Source of the DNA: a virus
Virus record (IMG/VR): IMGVR_UViG_3300009164_000117
Span: 1-48,319 of that record
DNA: 48,319 bases
Strand: one strand, 5' to 3'
The notes under the pieces were generated by a model. It searched no databases. It worked only from the letters and a program-made list of their open reading frames with translations, and was not told the origin of the DNA. Shown here piece by piece: positions 1 through 5,618 of this stretch; position 1 is the stretch's first letter; each line of letters starts with the position of its first letter. Both the position numbers and the translations under genes were made by a program.

Positions 1-41
1 CTGTATGGTATTCTGTATGGGATTACTTCGAACAAAAATGA
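1..41 (+). CDS. 3' end of a tetrapeptide-repeat (SV) protein, cut by the window edge
   Basis: Read from base 3, the frame gives VWYSVWDYFEQK and then TGA at 39-41. This is the same C-terminal signature (repeat, then DYF and a few polar residues) as the complete genes downstream. The start lies outside the window. Its stop overlaps the ATG of the next unit as ATGA. Function unknown. Confidence 0.75.
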   Translation, partial: VWYSVWDYFEQK

Positions 42-270
42 TTATGAATAAAATTAATAAATCTGTAGGGAATTCTGTATGGGATTTTGTAGGACGTTCT
101 GTATGGGATTTGTAGGACGTTCTGTAAATGATTCTGTATGGGGAGGTGGTGTAGGGACTTCTGTAAGGCGTTCTGTAAGGAATTCTGTAGGGAATTCTGT
201 AGGGAATTTTGTATGGGGTTCTGTAAATGATTCTGTAGGAGATTACTTTTCAAAACGAACTCTGATATAA
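38..270 (+). pseudogene. SV tetrapeptide-repeat gene broken by a 1-bp frameshift
   Basis: The frame opens with ATG at 38 (MIMNKINKSVGNSV...) and hits TAG at 113-115 after 25 codons. The run GATTTG at 108-112 is one T shorter than the homologous GATTTTG 36 bp upstream. Restoring one T joins it to the +2 frame, which runs on through NDSV...GDYFSK to TAA at 268-270. This looks like a single-base loss in a T run, or a sequencing error. Without correction only a 25-residue peptide would be made. Confidence 0.7.
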
Positions 271-277
271 TAAAGCA

Positions 278-493
278 ATGAATAACTCTATCGTTTATAA
301 AGCTGTTGTAGATTCTATAAGGATTTCTGTCAGGGATTCTGTAGGGTGTGCTGCATGGTATTCTATAATGGAATTCTTACAGAATTATGTAGGGATTTCT
401 GTAAGGAATTCTGTAAGAGATTCTGTAGCGGGTTCTGTAGGGGATTCTGTATGGCGTTCTGTAAATGAGTCTATAGGAGATTACTTTCAATAA
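278..493 (+). CDS. SV tetrapeptide-repeat protein, 71 aa
   Basis: Begins MNNSIVYKAVV, the family N-terminus, then about 14 four-residue units of the form x-S-V-x, and ends GDYFQ. A degenerate patch in the middle (GCAAWYSIMEFLQNY) breaks the S-V register and shows that some units tolerate drift. It has no signal peptide, cysteine pattern or catalytic motif. It is preceded by the promoter-like element at 254-272. Not recognised; a structural repeat protein is the safest description. Confidence 0.75.
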   Translation: MNNSIVYKAVVDSIRISVRDSVGCAAWYSIMEFLQNYVGISVRNSVRDSVAGSVGDSVWRSVNESIGDYFQ

Positions 494-512
494 AACGAAC
501 TCCGATAAAATA
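494..512 (+). promoter_or_regulatory. Array promoter-like element (GATAAAATA version)
   Basis: Representative of the element before most SV genes: AACGAACTCCGATAAAATA followed by AAGCAATG. Copies with small changes lie near 254, 731, 1339, 2009, 2515, 2741, 3002, 3236, 3554, 3782 and 4147. The likely -10 is TAAAAT, weaker than the TATAAT of the same element at 5575-11945 (the copy at 254 has TATAAT). The distance to ATG is only about 6 bp. Confidence 0.6.
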
Positions 513-517
513 AAGCA

Positions 518-745
518 ATGAATAACTCTAGCATTCGTAAAGCTGTTGTAGATTCTGTAGAGAGTTCTGTAGGAGCTTCTGTACATTATTCTGTAGGGTT
601 TTCTGTATGGCGTTCTACATGGAGTTCTATAGGGAGTTCTGTATGGAGTTCTGTAGCGGGTTCTGTAAATGATTCTGTAACGAATTCTGTAGAGAGTTCT
701 GTAGAGGATTCTGTAAATGATTACTTCGCAAACGAACTCCGATAA
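518..745 (+). CDS. SV tetrapeptide-repeat protein, 75 aa
   Basis: Family N-terminus MNNSSIRKAVV, about 15 units with S-V nearly invariant (SSVE, ASVH, FSVW, SSIG), and C-terminus NDYFANELR. The last residues NELR are encoded by the promoter-like element of the next gene (731-749), so the coding end and the next gene's control site are the same bases. Weak ribosome site AAAG just before the ATG. Function unknown. Confidence 0.78.
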   Translation: MNNSSIRKAVVDSVESSVGASVHYSVGFSVWRSTWSSIGSSVWSSVAGSVNDSVTNSVESSVEDSVNDYFANELR

Positions 746-754
746 AATAAAGCA

Positions 755-916
755 ATGAATAACTCTAACATTTATAAAGCTGTTGTAGATTCTGTCTGGC
801 GTTCTGTATGGCGTTCTGTATGGGATTCTGTAAAGACTTCTGTAGCGGGTTCTGTAAAGGCTTCTGTAAATGATTCTGTAGGAGATTACTTCTCAAAACG
901 AACTACGCTAAAATAA
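755..916 (+). CDS. SV tetrapeptide-repeat protein, 53 aa
   Basis: ATG at 755 gives MNNSNIYKAVVDSVWRSVWR..., about 9 units, then GDYFSKRTTLK and TAA at 914-916. An extra A before the promoter-like element shifts the tail, so it ends KRTTLK instead of NELR. It follows the previous gene by 9 bp. Same family and same unknown function as its neighbours. Confidence 0.7.
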   Translation: MNNSNIYKAVVDSVWRSVWRSVWDSVKTSVAGSVKASVNDSVGDYFSKRTTLK

Positions 917-920
917 AGGA

Positions 921-1106
921 ATGAACAACTTTAACATTCCTAAAGCTGTATGGGATTCTGTAGAGAATTCTGTATGGCAGTCTATACGGAATTCTGTAAG
1001 AGATTCTGTAAGGAATTCTGTAAGGAATTCTGTATGGAGTTCTGTAGAGGGATCTGTAGAGGATTCTGTATGGGATTCTGTAAGAGATTATTTCGAAACA
1101 AAATGA
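921..1106 (+). CDS. SV tetrapeptide-repeat protein, 61 aa
   Basis: MNNFNIPKAVW start, about 12 units rich in NSVR and DSVW, ends RDYFETK. This copy and the one at 3261 have a better ribosome site (AAGGA) than the AAAGC of the others. No non-repeat domain is present. Confidence 0.77.
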   Translation: MNNFNIPKAVWDSVENSVWQSIRNSVRDSVRNSVRNSVWSSVEGSVEDSVWDSVRDYFETK

Positions 1107-1125
1107 CTATAAATAAAATAAAGCA

Positions 1126-1353
1126 ATGAATAACTCTACCGGTTATAAATCTGTTGCGGATATTGTCTGGAATTCTGTAAGTAGTTCTGTAGGGAATTCT
1201 GTATGGAATTCTGTAAGTAGTTCTGTAGGGAATTCTGTAAGGAGTTCTGTAAGGGATTCTGTATGGGATTCTATAATGGTTTCTGTAATGGTTTCTGTAA
1301 TGGTTTCTGTAGAGGATTCTGTAAGGGATTACTTCGCAAATGAACTCCGATAA
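1126..1353 (+). CDS. SV tetrapeptide-repeat protein, 75 aa
   Basis: Starts MNNSTGYKSVADIVW. It contains a repeated block (NSVSSSVGNSVW) of the type also found in the 2539 and 3261 genes, and a recent-looking triplication MVSVMVSVMVSV, which suggests unit gain by slippage. Ends RDYFANELR, with the tail again encoded by the next promoter-like element. Confidence 0.77.
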   Translation: MNNSTGYKSVADIVWNSVSSSVGNSVWNSVSSSVGNSVRSSVRDSVWDSIMVSVMVSVMVSVEDSVRDYFANELR

Positions 1354-1362
1354 AATAAAGCA

Positions 1363-1440
1363 ATGAATAACTCTGATATTCGTAAAGCTGTAAGGAATTC
1401 TGTAAGGAGTTCTGTAAGGGATTACTTCGAACAAAAATGA
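1363..1440 (+). CDS. Minimal SV-repeat protein, 25 aa
   Basis: ATG at 1363 encodes MNNSDIRKAVRNSVRSSVRDYFEQK. It has the complete family N-terminus and the DYFEQK C-terminus with only about three repeat units between. It is either a contracted allele or a natural minimal member. Its stop overlaps the next ATG (ATGA). Confidence 0.6.
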   Translation: MNNSDIRKAVRNSVRSSVRDYFEQK

Positions 1441-1646
1441 TTATGAACGACTCCACTATTCGTGAAGCTGCAAGCATAGGTAGTTCTATATGCACTTCTA
1501 TAGAGAATGACGCATGGTATTCTATAATTAATGCTGTAGACGATTCTATATGGGAGCTTGTAATGAATTCTCTATTAGATTCTGGATGGGAGTCTATAAG
1601 GGATTCTGTAGAGGATTCCGTAAGTGATTACTTTACAAATACATAA
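1437..1646 (+). CDS. Divergent SV-repeat protein, 69 aa
   Basis: Begins MIMNDSTIREAASIGSS (an alternative start is the Met at 1443) and ends SDYFTNT. The repeats are more degenerate than elsewhere (WYSIINAVDDSIWELV), so this is probably one of the older members. It is coupled to the preceding mini-gene by an ATGA overlap. Last member before the unrelated gene at 1665. Confidence 0.72.
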   Translation: MIMNDSTIREAASIGSSICTSIENDAWYSIINAVDDSIWELVMNSLLDSGWESIRDSVEDSVSDYFTNT

Positions 1647-1664
1647 TAAAATTAATAATTAATA

Positions 1665-1946
1665 ATGAAAACTGACACACTAAATATTAGCTACGATAGA
1701 ACACAGAAAGAGTGGAGCGTAAGCTATAAAAGATCTGATATTGAGCGAATTGATCATGTACCCGAGCCATCTAAAATGGGATTCTATCACTTTCATCGAA
1801 AAATTGGACCAAAAAAAGCTTTTGCTGAACTCAAAAAGTTTTTGATAGACGAAACAAATAAAGAAATTTTATCGCTTCAAGAATATATAAATGAAATGAA
1901 TGCTCTACAATTGCCCGATTGGATTACTAATAAAAAAAAGAACTGA
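1665..1946 (+). CDS. Small non-repeat protein inside the SV array, 93 aa
   Basis: Encodes MKTDTLNISYDRTQKEWSVS..., an ordinary soluble-looking sequence with a basic and acidic C-terminal half (AFAELKKFLIDETNKE) and no SV units. It is preceded by AATTAATAATTAATAATG instead of the array's promoter-like element. Directly after its TGA lies the headless 3' end of an SV gene, so it seems to have replaced the 5' part of an array member. I do not recognise the family. Confidence 0.7.
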   Translation: MKTDTLNISYDRTQKEWSVSYKRSDIERIDHVPEPSKMGFYHFHRKIGPKKAFAELKKFLIDETNKEILSLQEYINEMNALQLPDWITNKKKN

Positions 1947-2028
1947 TTCTGTAGTGAGTTCTGTAGAGCGTTCTGTATGGGATTCTGTAGAAGATTATTT
2001 TCAAACAAAACGAACTCCGCTAAAATAA
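1945..2028 (+). pseudogene. Headless 3' remnant of an SV-repeat gene
   Basis: An open frame reads DSVVSSVERSVWDSVEDYFQTK and ends TAA at 2026-2028. It has no start codon or family N-terminus because the 93-aa gene directly abuts it. It keeps the DYF ending and the promoter-like element of the next gene (about 2009-2027). Confidence 0.7.
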
Positions 2029-2032
2029 AGCA

Positions 2033-2311
2033 ATGAATAATTTTAACATTAGTGAAGCTGTATGGGATTCTATAAGGGATTCTATAAGGGATTCTGTAGG
2101 AAATTCTGTAAGCCTTACAGAATTAAATTCTGTAAGGCGTTCTATAGGGAATGCTGTATGGCGGACTGTAGCGGCTTCTGTAGCGGATTCTGTATGGGAT
2201 TCTGTATGGGATTCTTGGTATTCTGTAAGGAATTCTGTGAGCGATTCTATAGGAGCTTCTGTAAGGGTTTATGTAAGAGATTCTGTAAAAGATTACTTCG
2301 AACAAAAATGA
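2033..2311 (+). CDS. SV tetrapeptide-repeat protein, 92 aa
   Basis: Starts MNNFNISEAVW and ends KDYFEQK. About 20 units, with one interruption (SLTELNSV) and one spacing slip (DSWYSV). The second longest copy. Its 3' end overlaps the following gene's ATG (ATGA). Confidence 0.77.
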   Translation: MNNFNISEAVWDSIRDSIRDSVGNSVSLTELNSVRRSIGNAVWRTVAASVADSVWDSVWDSWYSVRNSVSDSIGASVRVYVRDSVKDYFEQK

Positions 2312-2526
2312 TTATGACAAATTTTAACATTCGTAAAGCTGTATGGGATCCTGCAATGTATTCTGCAATGTATTCTGCAATGTATTATGTAAAGGCTTCT
2401 GTAGCGAGTTCTGTATGGTATTCTATATCGCATTCTGTAGAGGGTTCTGTATGGGGTTCTGTACGGGGGCCTATATGGGGTTCTGTAAGGGATTCTGTAA
2501 GAGATTACTTTTCAAACGAACTCTGA
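2308..2526 (+). CDS. SV tetrapeptide-repeat protein, 72 aa
   Basis: Start chosen at ATG 2308 (MIMTNFNIRKAVW), which gives the family N-terminus; the longer open frame from 2062 is an out-of-frame reading of the preceding gene. It contains PAMYSAMYSAMYYV, where Ala replaces Ser and Tyr the following residue, so the four-residue period survives substitution of its core. Ends RDYFSNEL. Confidence 0.75.
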   Translation: MIMTNFNIRKAVWDPAMYSAMYSAMYYVKASVASSVWYSISHSVEGSVWGSVRGPIWGSVRDSVRDYFSNEL

Positions 2527-2538
2527 TAAAATAAAGCA

Positions 2539-2754
2539 ATGAATAACTCTAATATTCGTAAAGCTGTAGTGGATTCTGTAGAGAATTCTGTATGGCAGTC
2601 TGTATGGAATTCTGTAAGTAGTTCTGTAGGGAATTCTGTAGGGAGTTCTGCATGGAATTATGTAGGGGCTTCTGTAAGGGATTCTGTATGGAGTTCTGTA
2701 AGTGTTCCTACAGAGGATTCTGCAAAAGATTACTTTTCAAACGAACTTCGCTAA
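2539..2754 (+). CDS. SV tetrapeptide-repeat protein, 71 aa
   Basis: MNNSNIRKAVVDSVENSV start, then NSVWQSVWNSVSSSV, a segment shared with the 921, 1126 and 3261 genes. Ends KDYFSNELR. The 3' codons coincide with the next promoter-like element. Confidence 0.77.
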   Translation: MNNSNIRKAVVDSVENSVWQSVWNSVSSSVGNSVGSSAWNYVGASVRDSVWSSVSVPTEDSAKDYFSNELR

Positions 2755-2763
2755 AATAAAGTA

Positions 2764-3027
2764 ATGAATAACTCTAATATTCGTAAAGCTGTAGAGAATT
2801 CTGTATGGCAGTCTGTATGGGATTCTGTAAGAGATTCTGTAAGGAATTCTGTAGAGGATTCTGTATGGAATTCTGTAGAGGAGTCTGTAGAGGAGTCTGT
2901 AGCGAATTCTGTAAGGGTTTATGTATGGGATTCTGTAGGGGATTCTGTAAGAGGTTCTGTAGGGGTTTCTGTATGGGATTATGTAGAAGATTATTTTAAA
3001 ATGAACTCCGATAAAATAAAGCAATGA
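2764..3027 (+). CDS. SV tetrapeptide-repeat protein, 87 aa
   Basis: MNNSNIRKAV start, about 17 units including EESVEESVANSV. It runs past the usual end into the promoter-like element in another frame, giving the tail EDYFKMNSDKIKQ. Its TGA overlaps the ATG of the next gene, so the two are translationally coupled. Confidence 0.76.
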   Translation: MNNSNIRKAVENSVWQSVWDSVRDSVRNSVEDSVWNSVEESVEESVANSVRVYVWDSVGDSVRGSVGVSVWDYVEDYFKMNSDKIKQ

Positions 3028-3248
3028 ATAACTCTAGCATTCGTAAAGCTGTTGTAGATTCTGTAAGTAGTTCTGTAAGTAGTTCTGTATGGAATTCTAT
3101 AAGGGATTCTGTAAGTAGTTCTGTAGGGAATTCTGTAAGGAGTTCTGCATGGAATTATGTAGGGTATTCTGTAGTGCGTTCTATAAAAGATTTTGTATCG
3201 GATTCTGTAAAAAATTCTGTAGAAGATTACTTTTCAAACGAACTTTGA
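3024..3248 (+). CDS. SV tetrapeptide-repeat protein, 74 aa
   Basis: MNNSSIRKAVVDSVSSSV start. A central block SSVGNSVRSSAWNYVG closely matches one in the 2539 gene, which suggests gene conversion or unequal exchange between copies. Ends EDYFSNEL. Confidence 0.77.
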   Translation: MNNSSIRKAVVDSVSSSVSSSVWNSIRDSVSSSVGNSVRSSAWNYVGYSVVRSIKDFVSDSVKNSVEDYFSNEL

Positions 3249-3260
3249 TAAAATAAAGGA

Positions 3261-3572
3261 ATGAATGACTCTATCGTTTATAAAGATGTTGCGGCTACTG
3301 TCTGGCGTTCTGTAAGTAGTTCTGTAGGGAATTCTGTATGGAATTCTGTAAGTAGTTCTGTAGGGAATTCTGTATGGAATTCTGTATGGAATTCTGTAAG
3401 GAGTTCTGTAGGGAATTCTGTAAGGGATTCTGTAGGGGGTTCTGTAAATAATTCTGTAGCGAATTCTGTAAGGAATTCTGTATGGAATTCTGTATGGGAT
3501 TCTGTATTTAATTCTGTAAGGAATTCTGTAATGGGTTCTGCAAAAGATTACTTTTCAAACGAACTCTTATAA
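3261..3572 (+). CDS. Longest SV tetrapeptide-repeat protein, 103 aa
   Basis: MNDSIVYKDVAATVW start and about 22 consecutive in-register units (NSVWNSVSSSVGNSV and similar), ending KDYFSNELL. It has the better ribosome site AAGGA. Most of its length is nearly perfect 12-bp repeat, so it is likely the most recently expanded copy. Confidence 0.78.
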   Translation: MNDSIVYKDVAATVWRSVSSSVGNSVWNSVSSSVGNSVWNSVWNSVRSSVGNSVRDSVGGSVNNSVANSVRNSVWNSVWDSVFNSVRNSVMGSAKDYFSNELL

Positions 3573-3581
3573 AATAAGGCA

Positions 3582-3809
3582 ATGAATAATACTATCATTC
3601 GTAGGACTGTAAGGGATTCTGTATGGGATTCTGTATGGGATTCTGTATGGGATTCTGTAGGGCGTTCTGTAAGGGATTCTGTAAGGCGTTCTGTATGGCA
3701 TTCTGCAATGGATTCTGTAAGGGTTTCTGTAGTGGTTTCTGTATGGCGTTCTGTAGAGAATTCTGTAACAGATTACTTTCAAACGAACTCCGATAAAATA
3801 AAGCAATGA
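3582..3809 (+). CDS. SV tetrapeptide-repeat protein, 75 aa
   Basis: MNNTIIRRTVRDSV start, then a run of four near-identical DSVW units. Ends TDYFQTNSDKIKQ after reading through the promoter-like element. Its TGA overlaps the next ATG. Confidence 0.76.
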   Translation: MNNTIIRRTVRDSVWDSVWDSVWDSVGRSVRDSVRRSVWHSAMDSVRVSVVVSVWRSVENSVTDYFQTNSDKIKQ

Positions 3810-3961
3810 CCAATACTATCATTCATAAAGCTGTAAGGGTTTCTGTAAGGGATTCTGTGGGGGCTTCTGTATTGGGTTCTGTATGGCATTCTGTATGGGA
3901 TTCTGTAGGGTCTTCTGTAAGGTATTCTGTATGGGATTACTTCAATAAAATAAAGCAATGA
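3806..3961 (+). CDS. SV tetrapeptide-repeat protein, 51 aa
   Basis: ATG at 3806 gives MTNTIIHKAVRVSV..., about 9 units, then WDYFNKIKQ and TGA at 3959-3961, overlapping the next ATG. The promoter-like element before the next gene is truncated here: GAACTCCG is missing and only the AATAAAATAAAGCA part remains. The downstream gene may therefore depend on coupling. Confidence 0.7.
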   Translation: MTNTIIHKAVRVSVRDSVGASVLGSVWHSVWDSVGSSVRYSVWDYFNKIKQ

Positions 3962-4173
3962 ATAACTTTACCATTCGTAAAGCTGTATGGGGTTCTGTAT
4001 GGGATTCTGTAGAGGATTCTGTAGAGGATTCTGTATGGTATTCTATATCGCATTCTGTAGAGGGTTCTATATGGGGTTCTGTAAGGAATTCTGTAAGGAG
4101 TTCTGTAGGGAATTCTGTAGCGGGTTCTGTATGGGATTATTTTAAAATGAACTCTGATAAAATAAAGCAATGA
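3958..4173 (+). CDS. SV tetrapeptide-repeat protein, 71 aa
   Basis: MNNFTIRKAVWGSVWDSV start. A segment YSISHSVEGS(I/V)WGSV is shared with the 2308 gene. Ends WDYFKMNSDKIKQ, overlapping the next ATG. Confidence 0.76.
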   Translation: MNNFTIRKAVWGSVWDSVEDSVEDSVWYSISHSVEGSIWGSVRNSVRSSVGNSVAGSVWDYFKMNSDKIKQ

Positions 4174-4331
4174 ATAACTCTAACATTCGTAATTCTGTAG
4201 CGATTTCTCTAGAGGATTTTGTAAGTAATTCTGTAGAGGGTTCTGTAAGTGATTCTGTATGGGTTTCTGTAGCGTGGTTTGTACATGATTCTATAGTAGA
4301 TTACTTTCAAAATAAAATGACCTCAAAATAA
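4170..4331 (+). CDS. Last SV-repeat protein of the array, 53 aa
   Basis: ATG at 4170 gives MNNSNIRNSVAISLEDFV..., with degenerate units (AWFVHDSI), then VDYFQNKMTSK and TAA at 4329-4331. It is the most diverged copy and marks the right edge of the array. Confidence 0.68.
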   Translation: MNNSNIRNSVAISLEDFVSNSVEGSVSDSVWVSVAWFVHDSIVDYFQNKMTSK

Positions 4332-4338
4332 TAACCGT

Positions 4339-4473
4339 ATGTTTGAACTTCAAGCTAAAATCAACAATCACTGGCAACGCATTCTTCGGCATTCGGATGG
4401 AGCCTATCTGAAGATTGTAGGAGACCGTCAATTCTCCCGTTATGAAACCCGCAGAATAGTTAAACTTGAATAG
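4339..4473 (+). CDS. Small basic protein, 44 aa
   Basis: ATG at 4339 gives MFELQAKINNHWQRILRHSD... ending RRIVKLE, TAG at 4471-4473. The sequence is rich in His and Arg and looks soluble. It is preceded by AAAATAATAACCGT, which is also found before the next gene. No family recognised; supported by position, compact spacing and clean codons only. Confidence 0.5.
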   Translation: MFELQAKINNHWQRILRHSDGAYLKIVGDRQFSRYETRRIVKLE

Positions 4474-4499
4474 AATAATCACTTCAAAATAATAACCGT

Positions 4500-4679
4500 A
4501 TGATTATACAAAAAAGCAAAAAAGTAACCGCAATTGGAAAGAACCCAATTCATAAAGCAAAAGATACTATTAGAGTACAACAACAAAAAGAAGATGAAAA
4601 GTTTCGTAATACATTAAAGATTCTCCATAAGGTCTTCTTCGAATCAGACACCACAGCAATAGAAGCGAAACAACTATGA
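4500..4679 (+). CDS. Small basic protein, 59 aa
   Basis: ATG at 4500 gives MIIQKSKKVTAIGKN..., strongly charged and probably helical (RVQQQKEDEKFRNTLKILHK), ending EAKQL. Its upstream sequence TCAAAATAATAACCGT repeats the one before the 44-aa gene. Its TGA overlaps the next ATG, suggesting co-translation with the small membrane protein that follows. Function unknown. Confidence 0.5.
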   Translation: MIIQKSKKVTAIGKNPIHKAKDTIRVQQQKEDEKFRNTLKILHKVFFESDTTAIEAKQL

Positions 4680-4795
4680 TGATGAAACCAGAAAACAATG
4701 AAGGTGTAGATAAAGTTATCCTGATAGCTATTGTGATCTGTTGGATTATCATTTGGCTAGCGTGTAACCAGGCAAAATCGCTGATGTATCCTTAA
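4676..4795 (+). CDS. Small single-pass membrane protein, 39 aa
   Basis: ATG at 4676 gives MMMKPENNEGVDK followed by one hydrophobic segment (VILIAIVICWIIIWLA, roughly residues 14-29) and a short polar tail. The size and topology are typical of phage accessory membrane peptides, but nothing points to a specific role. Confidence 0.5.
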   Translation: MMMKPENNEGVDKVILIAIVICWIIIWLACNQAKSLMYP

Positions 4796-5057
4796 CCTCT
4801 TCTAAATAAACGCCGTAAAGCGTAAAATACAAGATAGAAACAAAGGATAAAGGGGTTTCTTCAAGAAGAAAATACAAAAATATCGAGACAAAAAGGGGTT
4901 TGCGGTTGAAATATGAGAGAGCGGTGAATTTCTGCTGAAAAATATGATTCTTACTAATGAGCAGACAAAAAGAAAAAAAGAAAAAAAAGGAGACAACGAT
5001 CGATCATTATGAACTTCAATATAATGATCGGGTAATAACTAACCAATACTTAAGACA
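4796..5057. other. Non-coding gap with an inverted repeat around a promoter
   Basis: No convincing gene. The purine-rich stretch 4970-4992 is A/G only. A 10-bp perfect inverted repeat (CGATCATTAT at 5001-5010, ATAATGATCG at 5021-5030) brackets GAACTTCAATATAATGA, a variant of the accessory promoter element, so a regulator or RNA hairpin could act here. Confidence 0.55.
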
Positions 5058-5471
5058 ATGACTGAAAAACCTAAATACTGTGGCGTTCTGACTTCCCCTG
5101 AAAGCAAAGCCCTTCTAAATGAACTGCGTAGCAAGATTCCAGGAATGACCGAAGCGACAATGATGCACTTCTTTATTACGGAGACCTTTAAGAACGCCGA
5201 TTTTATCGCCGCCTTTCTGGAAGATATGAACGCCGAGGCACAAATTGCCAAGGAAATCGCCGATATGACCCGCAAAGAGAAGTATCAAGCATTTCTCGCC
5301 AATGGTCGGCAACTCCGAGCTGCTGCACGCACTAAGAATCCAGCTAAGGCTCCTAAGGTCACGAAGGCTCCTAAGGTCGCGGAGACTCCTAAAGCGACCT
5401 CTCAATGGAGCATCAAAATCACCGACATCGCTCCTCCAGATGCAGAATGGTCTTGCGGAGATGAAGAATAG
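5058..5471 (+). CDS. Hypothetical protein with Lys-Ala-Pro repeats, 137 aa
   Basis: Begins MTEKPKYCGVLTSPES. Residues about 1-85 look like a compact helical domain (LLNELRSKIPGMTEATMMHFF). Residues about 95-115 are a low-complexity basic linker with repeated KAPKV, and the tail is acidic (CGDEE). Codon use is more GC-rich than in the repeat array. The promoter variant at 5011-5027 lies upstream and a long hairpin follows. The linker plus acidic tail suggests a binding or adaptor protein; function unknown. Confidence 0.65.
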   Translation: MTEKPKYCGVLTSPESKALLNELRSKIPGMTEATMMHFFITETFKNADFIAAFLEDMNAEAQIAKEIADMTRKEKYQAFLANGRQLRAAARTKNPAKAPKVTKAPKVAETPKATSQWSIKITDIAPPDAEWSCGDEE

Positions 5472-5478
5472 TATGAAT

Positions 5479-5555
5479 GCGCTGAGAAGCGCTGGGTCTC
5501 TCCTTGTTGAATACTGATTAGTATATTCTCACTGTAGTAGACAGCTTCTCAGCGC
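5479..5555 (+). ncRNA. Structured RNA or terminator-like hairpin after the 137-aa gene
   Basis: GCGCTGAGAAGC at 5479-5490 is perfectly complementary to GCTTCTCAGCGC at 5544-5555, a 12-bp closing stem. The enclosed sequence has a second short hairpin (AATACT-GATT-AGTAT). There is no U-tract, so a simple intrinsic terminator is unlikely; a stable 3' end or small RNA is possible. Confidence 0.5.
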
Positions 5556-5574
5556 TTAGCGTTAATCTCTGTTA

Positions 5575-5593
5575 AACGAACTCCGATATAATA
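5575..5593 (+). promoter_or_regulatory. Accessory-region promoter element
   Basis: AACGAACTCCGATATAATA, here before the 131-aa gene. The same 19 bases, or versions with one to three changes, recur at about 6265, 6767, 7010, 7948, 8254, 8874, 9363, 9582, 9895, 10258, 10655, 11214, 11320 and 11927. TATAAT fits a sigma70-type -10. The conserved GAACTCC directly upstream is not a standard -35 and is probably read by a phage factor. Confidence 0.65.
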
Positions 5594-5618
5594 ACTAAGT
5601 AGAAAGATAAAATCCTCA

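Larger units (their letters stand above)
1..4331 (+). repeat. Codon-phased 12-bp repeat array (consensus TTCTGTA(T/A/G)GGGA)
   Basis: Several hundred copies of a 12-bp unit fill about 20 consecutive genes, each unit encoding x-Ser-Val-x. The core bases TCTGTA are almost invariant even at third codon positions, while the six flanking bases vary. The unit never drifts out of 12-bp phase within an intact gene. The reverse strand is also widely open (QN-rich and YR-rich frames), a by-product of the repeat. Confidence 0.9.

Noticed and set aside
982-1495. Long open frames on the reverse strand of the SV array (QN-rich and YR-rich proteins, up to 150 aa)
   Set aside because: They are by-products of the 12-bp repeat, which is open in several frames on both strands. 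They lack consistent starts and promoters, and their ends do not match gene borders.
2062-2526. A single 154-aa Cys/Phe-rich protein
   Set aside because: Its first part is an out-of-frame reading of the 2033 gene. Only the part from 2308 carries the family N-terminus and DYF ending.
1-4331. CRISPR array
   Set aside because: The repeat is 12 bp, in coding phase, with no unique spacers.
4570-4996. Two hydrophobic reverse-strand ORFs (60 and 64 aa)
   Set aside because: They lie opposite small plus-strand genes and an A/G-rich tract that gives Phe/Leu/Ser-rich shadow frames; no promoter or ribosome site supports them.
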